This document shows positions 1 to 11,065 of a DNA stretch of 64,000 nucleotides, in pieces. The position numbers and the translations under genes are program-made. The stretch comes from Pictodentalium vernedei (Eukaryota; Mollusca; Scaphopoda; Dentaliida; Dentaliidae). Below the pieces are notes generated by a model. The model searched no databases. It was not told where the DNA came from and was given only the letters and a program-made list of their open reading frames with translations. The stretch's first letter is position 1, and the number at the start of each line of letters is the position of its first letter. The stretch is from NCBI GenBank assembly GCA_031216915.1, contig CM062289.1, forward strand, positions 65,789,741-65,853,740, in the 5' to 3' direction.

Positions 1-2
1 GA

Positions 3-332
3 ATGATAGGATATGCGTATCCTCCAGCGCCGTTAATTCAACAAGTATTGCTAAAGATAAAACAATCTCAATGCAAGATTCTGTTGGTAGCATCTCTGTC
101 GCCACAGAGACCGTGGATAAATCTACTCAGGTGTCTGTTGTGGGACCTACCGCGGAAGCTTCCTCCACGGGAGGATCTTCTTTCGCAGGGGAAATCGCGC
201 CAACTCCATCACAACCCGCAAGGTCTCAACCTTCACGTTTTTCCATTGTGCAGTCCTTCTTGCATGGCAAGCACTTTACAGGACGAGCAGTGGACGCGAT
301 TTCTAACTGTAGGAGGACCTCCTCTTCGCTAA
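3..332 (+). CDS. C-terminal tail of DIRS Pol (RT/RNase H) frame
   Basis: The beginning (IGYAYPPAPLIQQVL) matches the equivalent stretch of the second DIRS copy (IGYAFPPAPILPQVL, around 7745) that follows its RNase H region. It therefore reads as the end of the Pol polyprotein. It overlaps the recombinase frame that starts at 71, in another frame; such overlap is usual for DIRS elements. Only the tail is in the window, and the exact end of the genuine Pol frame is uncertain. Confidence 0.6.
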   Translation: MIGYAYPPAPLIQQVLLKIKQSQCKILLVASLSPQRPWINLLRCLLWDLPRKLPPREDLLSQGKSRQLHHNPQGLNLHVFPLCSPSCMASTLQDEQWTRFLTVGGPPLR

Positions 333-1288
333 ACTATGCGGCTAAGTGGAAGGTTTTTCGTCGTTGGTGTAGGGATCATTCTGTAGATATATTCGATCCC
401 TCTATACCAGACATTGCAAACTTTCTAGTATACTTGTTTGACGAAATCAAACTGCAGCCTGTTACTATAAAGGGTTATAGATCTATGTTATCTGATACCT
501 ATGCACATCATGATAGTTTACAAATTGGATCTAATGTCTCTTTATCAAAGTTGGTTAGAAACTTTTCGATAAATAGACCCAGAACTCTTAGATTAATTCC
601 TAAGTGGAATTTAGCTTGGGTTCTCCTTAAATTGAAGGAAAAGCCATTTGAACCTCTTGGGACAGTAGATTTCAAATTCTTATCTTATAAGACGGCTTTT
701 CTCTTAGCTTTCTCTTCTGCTAGAAGAGTCAGTGAGCTTCATGCACTATCGGTGGATGATTCTCATTATCGTAGTATTGGGAACACTATCACCTTCACTA
801 CTAATGTGGGTTTTTTAGCTAAGAATCAGGCTCCTAATAAATATCCGGAACCTATTGTTATTAAGGCTCTTCCGTCTTCAGACGGGCGTAGGCCTTTACT
901 CTGTCCTGTTAGAGCACTACGTATCTATAAACAGAGATCTCAGTTTATCAGAAAGGGACGGAAACGTTTCTTTCTGTCTTTGATGCCTAATAGAAAGGAC
1001 ATTTCAGTCCATTCTATTGCTAGATGGATTCAGTTAACTATCCGTACTGCTTATGAAGATTTATCTTCTTCTCAGCAGTCTGTGCTTAAGATTTCTGCTC
1101 ATGAAGTAAGAGCTCTTTCTACTTCCTGGGCTTATGCTAATAGTGTTGCTATTACAGATTTAATGAAGGCTGCTTATTGGTCTCAGCCATCCACATTTAC
1201 GAATTTTTATCTCAGAAATATTGAGTCCATTTCTGGAGACCTGCATTGTTTAGGTCCGTTATCTGTTGCTCAGAATGTCGTCCACTAA
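71..1288 (+). CDS. DIRS tyrosine recombinase (integrase-like)
   Basis: A 405-residue open frame. The N-terminal quarter is Ser/Thr-rich. A core-binding helical region follows (AAKWKVFRRWC near residue 90, then a stretch with YLFDEIKLQPVTIKGYRSML). The catalytic domain shows the YR box I arginine motif (SARRVSELH) and a box II region (HEVRALSTSWA) followed by a tyrosine-bearing tail (FTNFYLRN). In DIRS elements this enzyme is thought to insert a circular DNA intermediate without making a target duplication. The ATG at 71 is the first in frame, but the protein could start upstream because it overlaps the Pol end. It is part of an old mobile element, not a host gene. Confidence 0.85.
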   Translation: MQDSVGSISVATETVDKSTQVSVVGPTAEASSTGGSSFAGEIAPTPSQPARSQPSRFSIVQSFLHGKHFTGRAVDAISNCRRTSSSLNYAAKWKVFRRWCRDHSVDIFDPSIPDIANFLVYLFDEIKLQPVTIKGYRSMLSDTYAHHDSLQIGSNVSLSKLVRNFSINRPRTLRLIPKWNLAWVLLKLKEKPFEPLGTVDFKFLSYKTAFLLAFSSARRVSELHALSVDDSHYRSIGNTITFTTNVGFLAKNQAPNKYPEPIVIKALPSSDGRRPLLCPVRALRIYKQRSQFIRKGRKRFFLSLMPNRKDISVHSIARWIQLTIRTAYEDLSSSQQSVLKISAHEVRALSTSWAYANSVAITDLMKAAYWSQPSTFTNFYLRNIESISGDLHCLGPLSVAQNVVH

Positions 1289-1879
1289 ACAGTTGCAACT
1301 ATAGTTATGCAGGCTTTCTGTTCCGGCAGTGACTCCGTCCGGCTGCCCTCTTCGCTCTGGGCTATTTGACCCAGGGCAAGGGGAAGGGGGGGGTGTTCCC
1401 TTAGGTCACCTGCTTTATAGTGAAAAGCAAGGGAATGCCTCCTCCAAGTCAGTATTTCTGAGTCGCTTCCGGGATGGTTTTAAAGTGTAATATTAATGTT
1501 TAAATTCATTCATGTCTTATTTTTAAAGTGTAGCTCGGTGTGAAGCATTTGTATATGTCAAGTGTCAAACGGGCTTTAATATACAATACTCGGACACTTT
1601 TAAATGACTATAAAGAGTCTCAATTCTCTGGACTACTTTATTTATTGGCTTGCTTTAAAAATAATTAGTATAAGGGTTATACTGGATGTTAATAGAGAAC
1701 ATGAATGTTATTGTGCTCAATTATTAAGGGTAGTGTATCTTTCTAATTTAATATTAAATAAGAAAGATACATGTAAAGCCTAATACTCCTTTTCTCCTTA
1801 AGGGGTTACCTCTTTACTATATAGTTGAGCTTATTGGATTTTCCTCTATGTCCTAGGCCCTCCAGCCTGTTTACTATTC

Positions 1880-1967
1880 AGCTAAGTCTGGGTCATTGGT
1901 ACAGTATAAAAATGTTAAAAAATTTATAGTAATTTATATATTTTTTATACTTACCAATGACCCAGAC
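1880..1967. repeat. Internal complementary region of DIRS copy 1
   Basis: The second half is the reverse complement of the element's right end at about 2215-2271. The first half should match the unseen left end. The motif GTCTGGGTCATTGG appears forward near 1887, inverted near 1954-1967 and forward again near 2218. This is the hallmark DIRS layout in which the internal region copies both outer ends side by side, as in a circle junction. Confidence 0.75.
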
Positions 1968-2271
1968 GGGGATGGCCCTCCCTGGAGTTGGGAACTCTTG
2001 CCTCCCCACTGAGTACATAGCGCTGACCAGGCACTGCCAGTAAGAATGATAATTGGCGCCAATTTCGGGACGTCTGCGTCACTGCGCATGCGCAGTAGAG
2101 GCATAGTATAGAGGTCCTTTAGGACATGATTTCTTTTTGTTTTGGATGCAAATTTTGGGGATTGGGGGGCAAAATTTGTGTTTGGCCCTGGTTTTGTTAG
2201 AGTTAGCACCAGCTAAGTCTGGGTCATTGGTTAAGTATAAAAAATATATAAATTACTATAAATTTTTTAAC

Positions 2272-3141
2272 TTTTTGGCCCAACTACAGTTTTTTATATC
2301 TTTAAATTTAAAGGAAAATGGACTTTCAAACCATAAAAATAGTTAAATAAAATAAATATTTTATTTCTACAGGATATTAGTTATATGAGGACATAAAGGT
2401 TAATTTTGAAACTTTTCCCTCTACGCAAACAGGATTTCAGTTTATTTTATACAAGTATAATTACATCGCTGTATTATCCTTCCTGAGTAAAATGAAGACG
2501 AGTGACTCGTCTATAGAACCAAGGCCACAAAGAAGCAAGCAACAATCATTTCATTAATATCAACACAATTTCAGGTACAAAAGTTTTCAGAATAAAATTC
2601 TATGTGTGTAACAATTCTTCGATTTGTCGATAAATCATGACACAGACATCAATGATATGGTTATCATTCTGGTGATCTAAATTTGGTATGATTGTGACAC
2701 AGGCTGTGCTGGTCGCATTTATTTGCTTCCGTCCTGTCTAATTCTCAGTCAAAGTGTTTTGTTAATATCTTTTCAATTGTGCAAATGAAAAACAATGAAA
2801 ACAAATGTCGGGATCGGAAAAAGCAGTGTTTTACCCAAAACACTTCACTTATGAAAGGCTACTGTCGTTCCTTAAATTGTTTGATAAGTCTTGGAATTTA
2901 GAAACCATGTGCCAAGTAACTTGAAAGTCCTTGGATATTGGAACCTTTCATTTTAATGTGGCAGAGAGAAATACAACTTGGCACTAGCAGTGTTATCAAC
3001 TATCTGCTGAAATACCATTACATCAGAAATGACTTTGTGTGACCAAGTTACTTATTATGCCGCTGACATGAAAAGTCGAAGGGTTATCTAGTGGAGACTT
3101 CTGTCCATCCTTCCGTTCATCTATACCAACATTTTCCCTTG
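2272..3141. other. Intergenic spacer between two DIRS copies
   Basis: No convincing gene. AT-rich sequence. A stretch of about 25 bases near 2926-2950 (GAAAGTCCTTGGATATTGG and on) recurs near 10486-10510, so part is dispersed repeat. The last 60 bases (TCCATCCTTCCGTTCATC) look like the head of a common repeat that resumes after the second DIRS copy at 9621; that copy therefore appears to have landed inside it. Confidence 0.5.
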
Positions 3142-3395
3142 TTTCTTTTCAACCTACTCACAATTGTTTACAATTGGCAGTAACGTAAGTGCAAGCCCTA
3201 CTTCGGAACTAACTCAAGCTTTTAGAAACTTTTCCAAACAAGCTGGAAAAGTAATAGAGTGCAAAGGCACGAAAAAGATCGAAAAAAGGGTCGAGCGAGA
3301 CCAGCGCTCAAAATTACAAGTACTCTCTCTGCACACCTGTTGCATTTACCGAGCGCATGCACAACAACCGTGACGTCAATTCCTTTTATTTCCGG
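3142..3395 (+). repeat. Left inverted terminal repeat of DIRS copy 2
   Basis: It matches the reverse complement of 9346-9620 over about 250 bases, including the blocks TAACGTAAGTGCAAGCCC and GCGCATGC and the end ATTTCCG. Its outermost part (CACAATTGTTTACAATTGG) recurs inverted in the internal complementary region. Confidence 0.85.
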
Positions 3396-3559
3396 CATTT
3401 GTATATGGTCGGAAATTTTTGTGACTCGTGCTATACTTAACTGTTTTCTTCGTGAACAACTTATTGTATGTGCTATCTACATTTGATTGTGTGCAAGTGG
3501 ATTGTATCCTTTTTCAAGCTTTCAAAATTATTATTAATTAATGTTATTTTTGATCATTA

Positions 3560-6083
3560 TTGCTTGTTTTCTTCACACTTAGTCTTGTTTTTCCCCCATG
3601 TGTGAACACGACCTTTGTTCTGTTTTCCGTCGGCGGGAAGCTTGATTCCATTATTCTCATTCATATTATGCCAAAGACTATTCCTTGTACCTCTTGCTTG
3701 CAAGTGAAACATGTGGACGACTCTCATTCCACATGTGTCACTTGCAACAATTGCACTCAGGCCCAATCATGTGGTATTTGTGGGGTTTGGGCCTCAAAAT
3801 TCTGGGCTTCTGTTAACAAGGTGGTTCTGTCCAGAGCTAGAACCCCTCGTTCTCGAGGTAAGGGTAGTCGTGACGTAGCAGACTTTTCTGTTAGTGCACG
3901 TGGTGACTCTGTCACACAGGATTCTGATCTGTCTTCTGTGGCGAGTTCCTCTGCAACTGTTGACGGTGCTAGTTCAGTGATACCTGACGTGGAGACCGTG
4001 GTCTCTTTGTCTTCTGATGTCACTCTTGTGGCGTCTGTTTTCGTAGAGAGCTTCTCCGAGGTCAGCTCGGTGACCCTCTCCGATTTGCCTCCTACGCCGT
4101 CGACAGTTGCTGAGGAAGTTTTTACTACAGATCCTATTCTGTATGATGGTGGCTCTTCCATCTCCTCAGGGGATGGTCTACAGTCTCGGGGGACCGAGGC
4201 TATATCTGCTGGTGTGTCTGTCAGCTCTCAGCCTCCCCTGGCTTCGCGGCAAAGCTGTGCGGGTTTGCTGTCTGCTCCAACTCATCTGGCTAGGTTTGCT
4301 CCTAGTCGGTTGAGCCATTCGGTCGCTTCGACAGCGATTCCTCGCCCGTCGAACGAATCGTTTATTGTTCCTCCTTCCCCTGCTAGTGTGCCGACTGGCA
4401 GGATGGGGTTGGGACATTGGCATCCAGGGCCTGCTGTTCGGCAGAGGTCAGTGACAGCCCCGGTTAGCTGTCACTCTTGGAACCTTCCTCCGGTAATTCC
4501 TCACTGTGTTCCGAGTCTGGGTGTCGATCGATGCTTGCCGTCGGTCTCAGAGGATGGGCAGTTGGGGCCGACTGCCGCACAGAGACCAATGACAGGTTCC
4601 TGTCATTCTTGGGACAATCCTCCGGTGTCTTCTCACCGTGTCCCAGGTCGGTCTCTTTAGAGGATTTGCAGGCAGGAGCTTCTGTTTCACAGAGGTCAGT
4701 GATGGCCCCTGGGCGTCACAATCGGGACTATCCTCCGGTGTCTTCTCACCGTATCCCTATTCTGTCTGCCGATCAACGTTCAATGTCGGTCTCTTCTGAG
4801 GATTTGGGTTCTTCTTCCAGAAGGGTCCATTGGGAGGACACTCTGTCGGGCGATGCTGCTGCAACGGATTCTCAGGGTGAACTGCGTCAGGCCATTTTGG
4901 CGCTCACCCGGTTGCTTTCTGGCAACCCTCAAGTTGGCCTCCCTGTGCCTCCTGAGGCACAACCTCCTTTGGTTGGTCGCCCGTCGAGATGTCTCGCCTG
5001 GCCCCTTGGATACTGCACAGTATTCACAGGAGGTTTCTGCTGGTCATTCCGAGTTGGGCTACGTCTCCTCTGCAACAGAGGATGACGATTTCTGGAAGGT
5101 GATGGGCCCCCCTCGTCAGTCTTGGGGCAGGCTTTGGATTTCGTCTTTGGCTTATTGCCGGGCGTTAACCTTCAGACCAGCCATCTGTGACCATCTGGCC
5201 GCTGTCCACTGTGGAGCGCCGTAACCCTGTTGAGCCTTCTAGCTCTGGGGCTTTGCATCCTCTGCAATCGGCTCAGGTTGTTGAGTCCTTCCAGGGCTTA
5301 GACGCCAAAATGCGTTCTAAGGTCCTCAAGGGTTCTTTCTTTTCTAGAGCTGATGCCTTTCTGCCTCCATCGCGGTTTCGTGTTTACGATTCCGTCTGTC
5401 CACCAGTCTTCCAAGGGATGACTACTGTGGATGAGGATTCTTCTTCCCTCGGGTTAACTAAGCCTAAGTCGGCAGTTCTCCCAATGTCGGTAGTTGAATC
5501 TATGGTGGGCCTGTCCCGAGAGATGCTGGGTATGTTATCTCTCGCGCACCATGTCGTCGCTGCCCTGGCTGAATATTTTCCACCAGGGGAGTTTAATGAT
5601 GCTCAGGCGCCTTTTCGCGTTTTGTCACAGGCTCTCATGAACTTGACACACACACATGCCTGTAACACGGCTAATTTGGAGCTGGCACGCCGGGATGTGG
5701 TGTTGGATTCTTCTCCATCCCTTCCTTCTTCTGAGCAGCGTGCTGTTCTGAAGTCTGCCTCTTTGGTTGGACCTCGGTTGTTCCATGGTTCCGTGGAAGC
5801 TGTCCGTGGCGAAGTTCTTCGTCATTCGAAGGACCAACTTTTGCTGCAACAGCTGGGCCAACCTGCTGCTGCGAGTGGTGGTCGTTCCAGGCCCGCCAAG
5901 CGTGCTGCTGCGTCTGACTCAGCGGCGACGTTGGCTACGCCTTTGGCTCCGTCTGCTCCTTCTGCTCAGAAGAAGCGTCGACGTGGCCAGGCTCGCTGGC
6001 AGCCTCAGGCAGGAAAGTCTCAGGACTCTGTCACTTCCCGAGGTGGTTTCTCCTCTAGGGTGCCTCGTCGAGGCCGCAAGTGA
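3560..6083 (+). pseudogene. DIRS Gag-like region (fossil)
   Basis: Ser/Thr/Pro-rich coding sequence. Near its start is a Cys-rich cluster (PCTSCLQVKH, then CVTCNNCTQ and CGICG) resembling a zinc-binding motif, and near its end a basic stretch (KKRRRGQAR). Position and composition fit the first open frame of DIRS elements, which supplies the structural Gag-like protein. It belongs to the broken copy 2 and is treated as a fossil. The assignment rests on position and character, not on a specific Gag signature. Confidence 0.55.
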
Positions 6084-8060
6084 AGGTTCTCACCTCGATT
6101 CGCCTCCAGTCGGGGGAAGGCAGTCGCTGTTTTACGACTGTTGGACAGAGATAACATCGGACACTTGGGTCCTCGACGTCATACAATCCGGTCTGCGACT
6201 GTCCTTCCATCGGCACCCCAGTTTATCTCGGGTGCCCCTCCCGACTCGGGTCCCTTCCGATTCTCTACGTCGGGACCTTCTGGTGCAGGAGATCGACAAT
6301 CTCCTCTCCAAAGGGGCGATCAAGGTGGTCAGGAACACCCTTTCACTGGGATTTTACTCGAGACTTTTCTTGCTGCCGAAGAAAAACGGCCAATTTCGTC
6401 CTGTCATCGATCTGAGTATCCTGAACGAGTACATAATAGCTCCTCGTTTCAGTATGGAGACTTTCCGGTTGGTTCGACGTTCCATTCATCAGGGCGACTT
6501 TGCTGCCAGTATCGACCTGAAGGATTCCTACTTGCATGTTCCCATTCATCTGGCGTCATGGAAATACCTTCGGTTCTCGTTTCGGGATCGAGTCTATTAA
6601 TTCAGAGCTCTCCCGTTAGGTTTGAACCTGGCTCCTTGGGCCTTCACCCGACTGATGTCACATGTGCTTACTTTCCACCGTACTCAGTCGGCTGTGACTT
6701 CGTCAGCCTACCTGGATGACATCCTCCAACGGCACCACGATGCTGCTGTTCTGGAGTTAGATGTCCGGCCAGCAGTTTCTTTGCTTCCTAGCATCGCTGG
6801 GTTACAGAGTCAATCGCGAGAAGTCGGATCTCCTTCCTTCTCAGTGATTCCGTCATTTGGGGATGGATTTCGACACTTTTCACAATGTAGTGTCGGTCCC
6901 CCATGCTTGGGCGACGATTCTTTCCGCCTTGACTCAGAACCTGCTTCAATCTTCCTCGGTCTCGGCCAGGACTTTCCTTCGGATACTGGGCCTTTGCGGT
7001 TCGGTGACAGATCTCATTCCGCTTGGTCGCTTGTTTGTCCGACCTCTCCAACACTTTCTGTTGGATCATTGGCATCCGAATGTAGATCTGCTGGATCTGG
7101 AACTTTCTATTCCTCGGTCCCTGCTTTGTCACCTCCACCCTCGGGCCGATGTTCCCTGGCTGACACAGGATGTTCCGTTGGATCTTCCTTTGGCTGATCC
7201 TTACAGCGGATGCCAGCGATCGGGGCTGGGGTGCGATGTTGGATCCTCTCAGTCTGTCTACTCACGGTGAGTGGAACAGCGAGCAGGTGGGCCTTCATAT
7301 CAACCAGAAGGAGCTCCTTTCTCTTCTGTTGAGTTTTTGGCTTTGGATCCCTCACCTGTCGGACCATATTGTCCTACTTCTTTCGGACAATTCGACAGTA
7401 GTGGCCTACATACGTAATCAAGGAGGCACACATTTGATTCCCATGTATCAGCTATCTCGGGATCTTCTTCTGTTGGCGCGGGATGTAAACGCTCGGGTGT
7501 CCATTCGACACATTCCCGGGCGTTTCAACGTCCTAGCAGACTCCCTGTCCCGACGCAACAGTGTCCTTCCCACCGAATGGATGCTCCATCGGTCGGTGTT
7601 TCAGGCGATTTGCGAGCAGTGGGGGCCGTCCTCAGGTCAACCTTTTCGCTACATGCTGGAATCAGAAGGTAGAGATCTTTGTCTCCCCTTGTCCAGATCT
7701 TCTGGCATTTGCAGTCGACAGTCTGTCTCTGGACTGGACAGGTTGGATCGGCTATGCCTTTCCTCCTGCACCGATTCTTCCTCAAGTATTGGCGAAGATT
7801 CGTGCTTGCAGTTGCAGGATCATTCTGATTGCACCTGTGTCTCCACAGAAGGTGTGGATCAATCTGCTGCGGCCTCTGTTGGCAGATCGGCCGATTCGTC
7901 TACCTCTACGTTGCGATCTTCTTTCCCAGGGTCATCACAACAACCTGGCGAGCCTGTCCCTTCACGCCTGTCTTTTATCAGATTCAGTCTCCGACATAGA
8001 GGTTTTTCGAGATGAACAGTGGAGTGCATTTCTGCATCGCAGCGACATTCCACTGGCATG
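6084..8060 (+). pseudogene. DIRS reverse transcriptase/RNase H region (fossil)
   Basis: Reverse transcriptase motifs are visible in order: a primer-grip-side block (FLLPKKNGQFRPVIDLS), the first catalytic block (ASIDLKDSYLHVPI) and the second (SAYLDDIL). RNase H-type sequence follows (TADASDRGWGAML and LLLSDNSTVVAYI near 7180-7420). The tail near 7740-7960 matches the Pol end of copy 1. The enzyme would copy element RNA to DNA. This region is broken and is part of the fossil copy 2. Confidence 0.8.
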
Positions 8061-9023
8061 ACTTATGCTGCTAAGTGGAAGGTTTTCTGCCGCTGGTGTG
8101 AAGATCACAATGTCGATTACCGTGATGTGTCAATCGCTCAAATTGTGGATTTTCTGGTATATCTTTTTGACTCCAAGGGCCTCCAGCCTATTACGATTAA
8201 GGGCTATCGGTCTATGCTCTCTGATACTTTCTTTTATGTGGGAAAGCGGTGCATCAGTCATAATCTTTTTCTATCCAAACTCATTTGGCACTTTTCTTTG
8301 AAGAGGCCTCGAGTTTTGCGTCTTACACCCAAGTGGAACTTGGCATGGGTGTTGCACTGTTTGGAGGGGGCGCCATTCGAGCCTTTATCTGAGACCGATA
8401 TGCGTTTTCTCACCTATAAGACAGCTTTCCTTCTAGCGATTGCTTCTGCTCGACGAGTCAGTGAGCTTCATGTGCTATCTGTTGATTCTGCTTTCTTCAG
8501 AAATTAGGCTAACAGTGTCACCTTCACTTCTGATTGCTCTGTTCTGGCTAAGAATCAACTTCCTGATTCGGTACCTCCTCCCATCTGCATTCGGGCTCTC
8601 CCCACTGTCGATGGCCGGAGACCTCTTCTTTGTCCTGTTCATGCGATCAAGACTTACATTACTCGCACTCAGTTCTTTAGGAGGGGTCGGAAGAGATTCT
8701 TTCTGTCTCTCATTCCTAAGAGGCAGTCTATCTCTTCCCATTCTATTTCCAGGTGGATCTGTCTTGCAATCAAGCTGGCTTATTCCCGCTTGTCTGCTTC
8801 GGATCATGTTTCAAACTGGTTTAATGTTCATGAGGTTCATGCCATTTCTACATCCTGGGCGTTCTCCAATTCTGTTTCGCTCCGGGATGTTATGAATGCG
8901 GCTTACTGGAGGAATGCTTCTACCTTCTCCTCCTTTTATCTCCGCCACCTACAGCAGCAATCTGAGGACCTTTATTCTTTAGGCCCTCTCGTTGCTGCTC
9001 AGGCTGTTGTGCACCCTCGTTAA
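8019..9023 (+). pseudogene. DIRS tyrosine recombinase region (fossil)
   Basis: Homologous along its length to the 405-residue recombinase of copy 1: AAKWKVFCRWC, QPITIKGYRSML, SARRVSELHVLS and a C-terminal block FSSFYLRHLQ. It overlaps the Pol end, as in copy 1. Broken; treated as a fossil. Confidence 0.8.
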
Positions 9024-9185
9024 AATTGTTTTTATCGAGGTTGTGCTTCACTCAGCCTTGTTCTTTTCAGGTGTCTTCTCTCTATCTTCATTACAGGTTT
9101 TGCTATTGTTCTCTGCCCTCCTTGCTTTTCTTTCTGCTGCTCTTGTTGGTATTGGTTATGTGATTCACCTCCTATTGTTTATTCA

Positions 9186-9275
9186 GCCAATTGTAAACAA
9201 TTGTGAGTTGGTTGAAAAGAAATTAAAATTTTTTAGTAGATTTTGTTTCTTAACATACCTACCACAATTGTTTAC
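9186..9275. repeat. Internal complementary region of DIRS copy 2
   Basis: The first half (CCAATTGTAAACAATTGTG through GGTTGAAAAGAAA) is the reverse complement of the left terminus at 3142-3180. The second half (TTAAAATTTTTTAGTA through CACAATTGTTTAC) is the reverse complement of the right terminus at 9565-9620. Both ends are thus represented side by side and define the element limits. Confidence 0.85.
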
Positions 9276-9345
9276 CAGAGGCCCACCTGCCTTGGGGATA
9301 TCTTTGATATCGATGCCTCCCCGCTAAATCACAAACTTCTCGTTG

Positions 9346-9620
9346 GCGGAAATACGGAATTGATGTCACGGTTGTTGCGCATGCGCTCGGTAAACGCAAG
9401 AGGTGTGCAGAGAGAGTACCTGTAATTTCGAGCGCTGGTCTCGCTCGACCCTTTTTTCGATCTTTTTCGTGCTTTTGCACTCTATTACTTTTCCAGCTTC
9501 TTTGGAAAAGTTTCTAAAAGCTTGAGTTAGTTCCGAAGTAGGGCTTGCACTTACGTTACAGCCAATAGTAAACAATTGTGGTAGGTATGTTAAGAAACAA
9601 AATTTACTAAAAAATTTTAA
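9346..9620 (-). repeat. Right inverted terminal repeat of DIRS copy 2
   Basis: Inverted counterpart of 3142-3395. The outer 55 bases are duplicated in inverse form in the internal complementary region. Confidence 0.85.
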
Positions 9621-10196
9621 TATCTGAACCATTGCTATTCCGATTTGAATGATATTTGGTGTTGTGATAGAGCATCATGGGGGAACGATACTTGTGTAGC
9701 ATGAGTTTCTTCCACACATTTTTCCAGAGTTATGGCCCTTTTTCACTCGACTTAGAGAATTTTTTGTGGGTTGGCGCATTGGCACATGTTTTGAGTTGAA
9801 CCGCTTGTTTTCAACTTGTTAGTGAGCGCAGTGTCACAGACAACATAAAAAATACTAGGTCATCAAAGTACACTTTATTTAATTGCAACATCATCAGTCA
9901 CTGTGCAGCTACAACTCACAGTGAACCAAGTTTTTTGGGGGGTACATGAGGATTTAGCCTCAGTTTGGGCCAAATGTTCCTGGGGGAGGGCGGGGGGAGG
10001 GGTTGTAATTATTAATTAAGGCTACACTTTAAATCTTGAGCACGACTCAGTCATGCTCATTATAGAAAGTGTAGCCTTGCTTGCTGCATTCTTGAGTACA
10101 GTCGGCAAAATTTTTTAGATGAAAATTATTGTTTCAGGCTGAGAGACGTGAGAAGGTAAAAGTGTTCTATTAGCATTTCATGTTTCACACAGCTGT
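9621..10196. other. Non-genic repeat DNA with a short hairpin
   Basis: No gene. The first 110 bases (CCAGAGTTATGGCCC near 9725) look like the continuation of the repeat broken by DIRS copy 2. A hairpin at 10020-10076 has arms starting and ending GGCTACACTTT / AAAGTGTAGCC. Confidence 0.5.
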
Positions 10197-10436
10197 TTAA
10201 CCCTTTACCCAGCGCAGACGATATCAAAATTTATTATTTTAAATAACATTTTTTCAAAAAATTTTAACAAAACCATATCATGTGACCCCTCATTGGAACG
10301 AGCCCGATGAGCTCGTTCTGACGAGGGGTCACATGATTTGGTTTTGTTGAAATTGTTTGAAAAGTAGTATTTTTTCAACTGCTGAATTTGCATATTACGC
10401 GGGCGGATGCGGGCAGTTCGTTAGGTAAAGGGTTAA
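10197..10436. mobile_element. Palindromic MITE, TTAA target (family P1)
   Basis: TTAA at both ends with terminal repeats TTAACCCTTTACCC / GGTAAAGGGTTAA. The centre is a near-perfect hairpin around GACCCCTCATTGG and its complement. TTAA duplication with CCC-type ends is the signature of piggyBac-like elements; no transposase is encoded. Other copies: 24569-24817, 41369-41610, 47388-47636, with remnants near 53899 and 58527. Confidence 0.8.
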
Positions 10437-10710
10437 ATTCCATGAAAGACCAGAAATTTAGATACCCTGTGCTGAGGATCTGGAAAGTCCTTGGATATTG
10501 GAACCTTCCCTGAAAATCTATGAATACTTAGATTGTAGACATTCATTTCTGCAGTATTCCATTCGCTTTACAGCAAAGTGAATACTGTTGGAATAGATCT
10601 TCTTTGCCTAATGGAATGAAATTCATACATTAGATTGTGAGTATGATTATGATCTATGAGGAAATCTTGAGAACAAATTCTCTCAGCTTACAAGTTCAGG
10701 TAACTATTCT

Positions 10711-11065
10711 AGGGGGTGCGGTGGCTCAATAGGTAGGTGCAGGCTGCAAGCCTAGAGGTCCATGGTTCGAACCCCACTTGTGGCAACTGCTCTGTGTCCT
10801 TGGGCAAGACACTTCACCCCCATTGCCTACATGGGGGCACAGCATTGTGTACAAAGGCGTACTGCATGGCAATGCTGCACCTGTCTTCAACCAATGCTAA
10901 TCCTCTTGTGTCGAGTTGGTATGTTGGAGAGCTGACAGTTGCTCGCTATTGCTTGGTTGGCTCTCTCCGGGTACTCCGGTTTCCTCCACCCATAAAACTG
11001 TTGTCATGATTAGCCATTGTGTAGAAATATGTGACCTTAAACACCAATAAATGAATGAATGAATT
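10711..11065 (+). mobile_element. SINE, tRNA-like head, tail alpha
   Basis: The head has a tRNA-like A box (TGGCTCAATAGG) and B box (GGTTCGAACCCC). The shared body follows: GTGTCCTTGGGCAAGACAC, an ATGGGGGCACAG block, TCTTCAACCAATGCTAA and CTCTCCGGGTACTCCGG. The tail is GATTAGCCATTGTG ... GTGACCTTAAACACC followed by AATAAATGAATG repeats, called alpha here. It is transcribed by RNA polymerase III in known SINEs and copied by a partner LINE. Confidence 0.88.

Larger units (their letters stand above)
1..2271 (+). mobile_element. DIRS-type tyrosine-recombinase retrotransposon, 3' part (copy 1)
   Basis: The right-hand part of a DIRS element; the left part lies outside the window. Visible in order are the end of the Pol reading frame, an overlapping tyrosine recombinase (YR) frame, an AT-rich spacer, an internal complementary region near 1880-1967 and the right inverted terminal repeat ending near 2271. 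The outermost right-end sequence (about 2211-2271) recurs as its reverse complement in the second half of the internal region, the arrangement known for DIRS elements, which integrate from a circle through the recombinase. What can be seen looks whole, so the copy is probably fairly young. It is a different family from the copy at 3142-9620: same gene order, but unlike terminal repeats. Confidence 0.85.
3142..9620 (+). mobile_element. DIRS-type retrotransposon, full-length span but broken (copy 2)
   Basis: About 6.5 kb. Parts in order: left inverted terminal repeat (3142-3395), Gag-like region with a Cys-rich motif, reverse transcriptase/RNase H region, overlapping tyrosine recombinase region, internal complementary region (9186-9275), right inverted terminal repeat (9346-9620). 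The terminal repeats are inverted relative to each other and clearly alike but not identical. The ends were set from the internal region, which joins the reverse complements of the left and right termini. The coding parts are interrupted; I estimate a handful of breaks (roughly three to six), so it is a fossil of moderate age. Orientation matches copy 1, but the family differs. Confidence 0.88.

Noticed and set aside
10711-10790. tRNA gene
   Set aside because: A and B boxes are present, but the sequence continues into the SINE body and tail and cannot form a proper acceptor stem; the same holds for the minus-strand head at 52345-52412.
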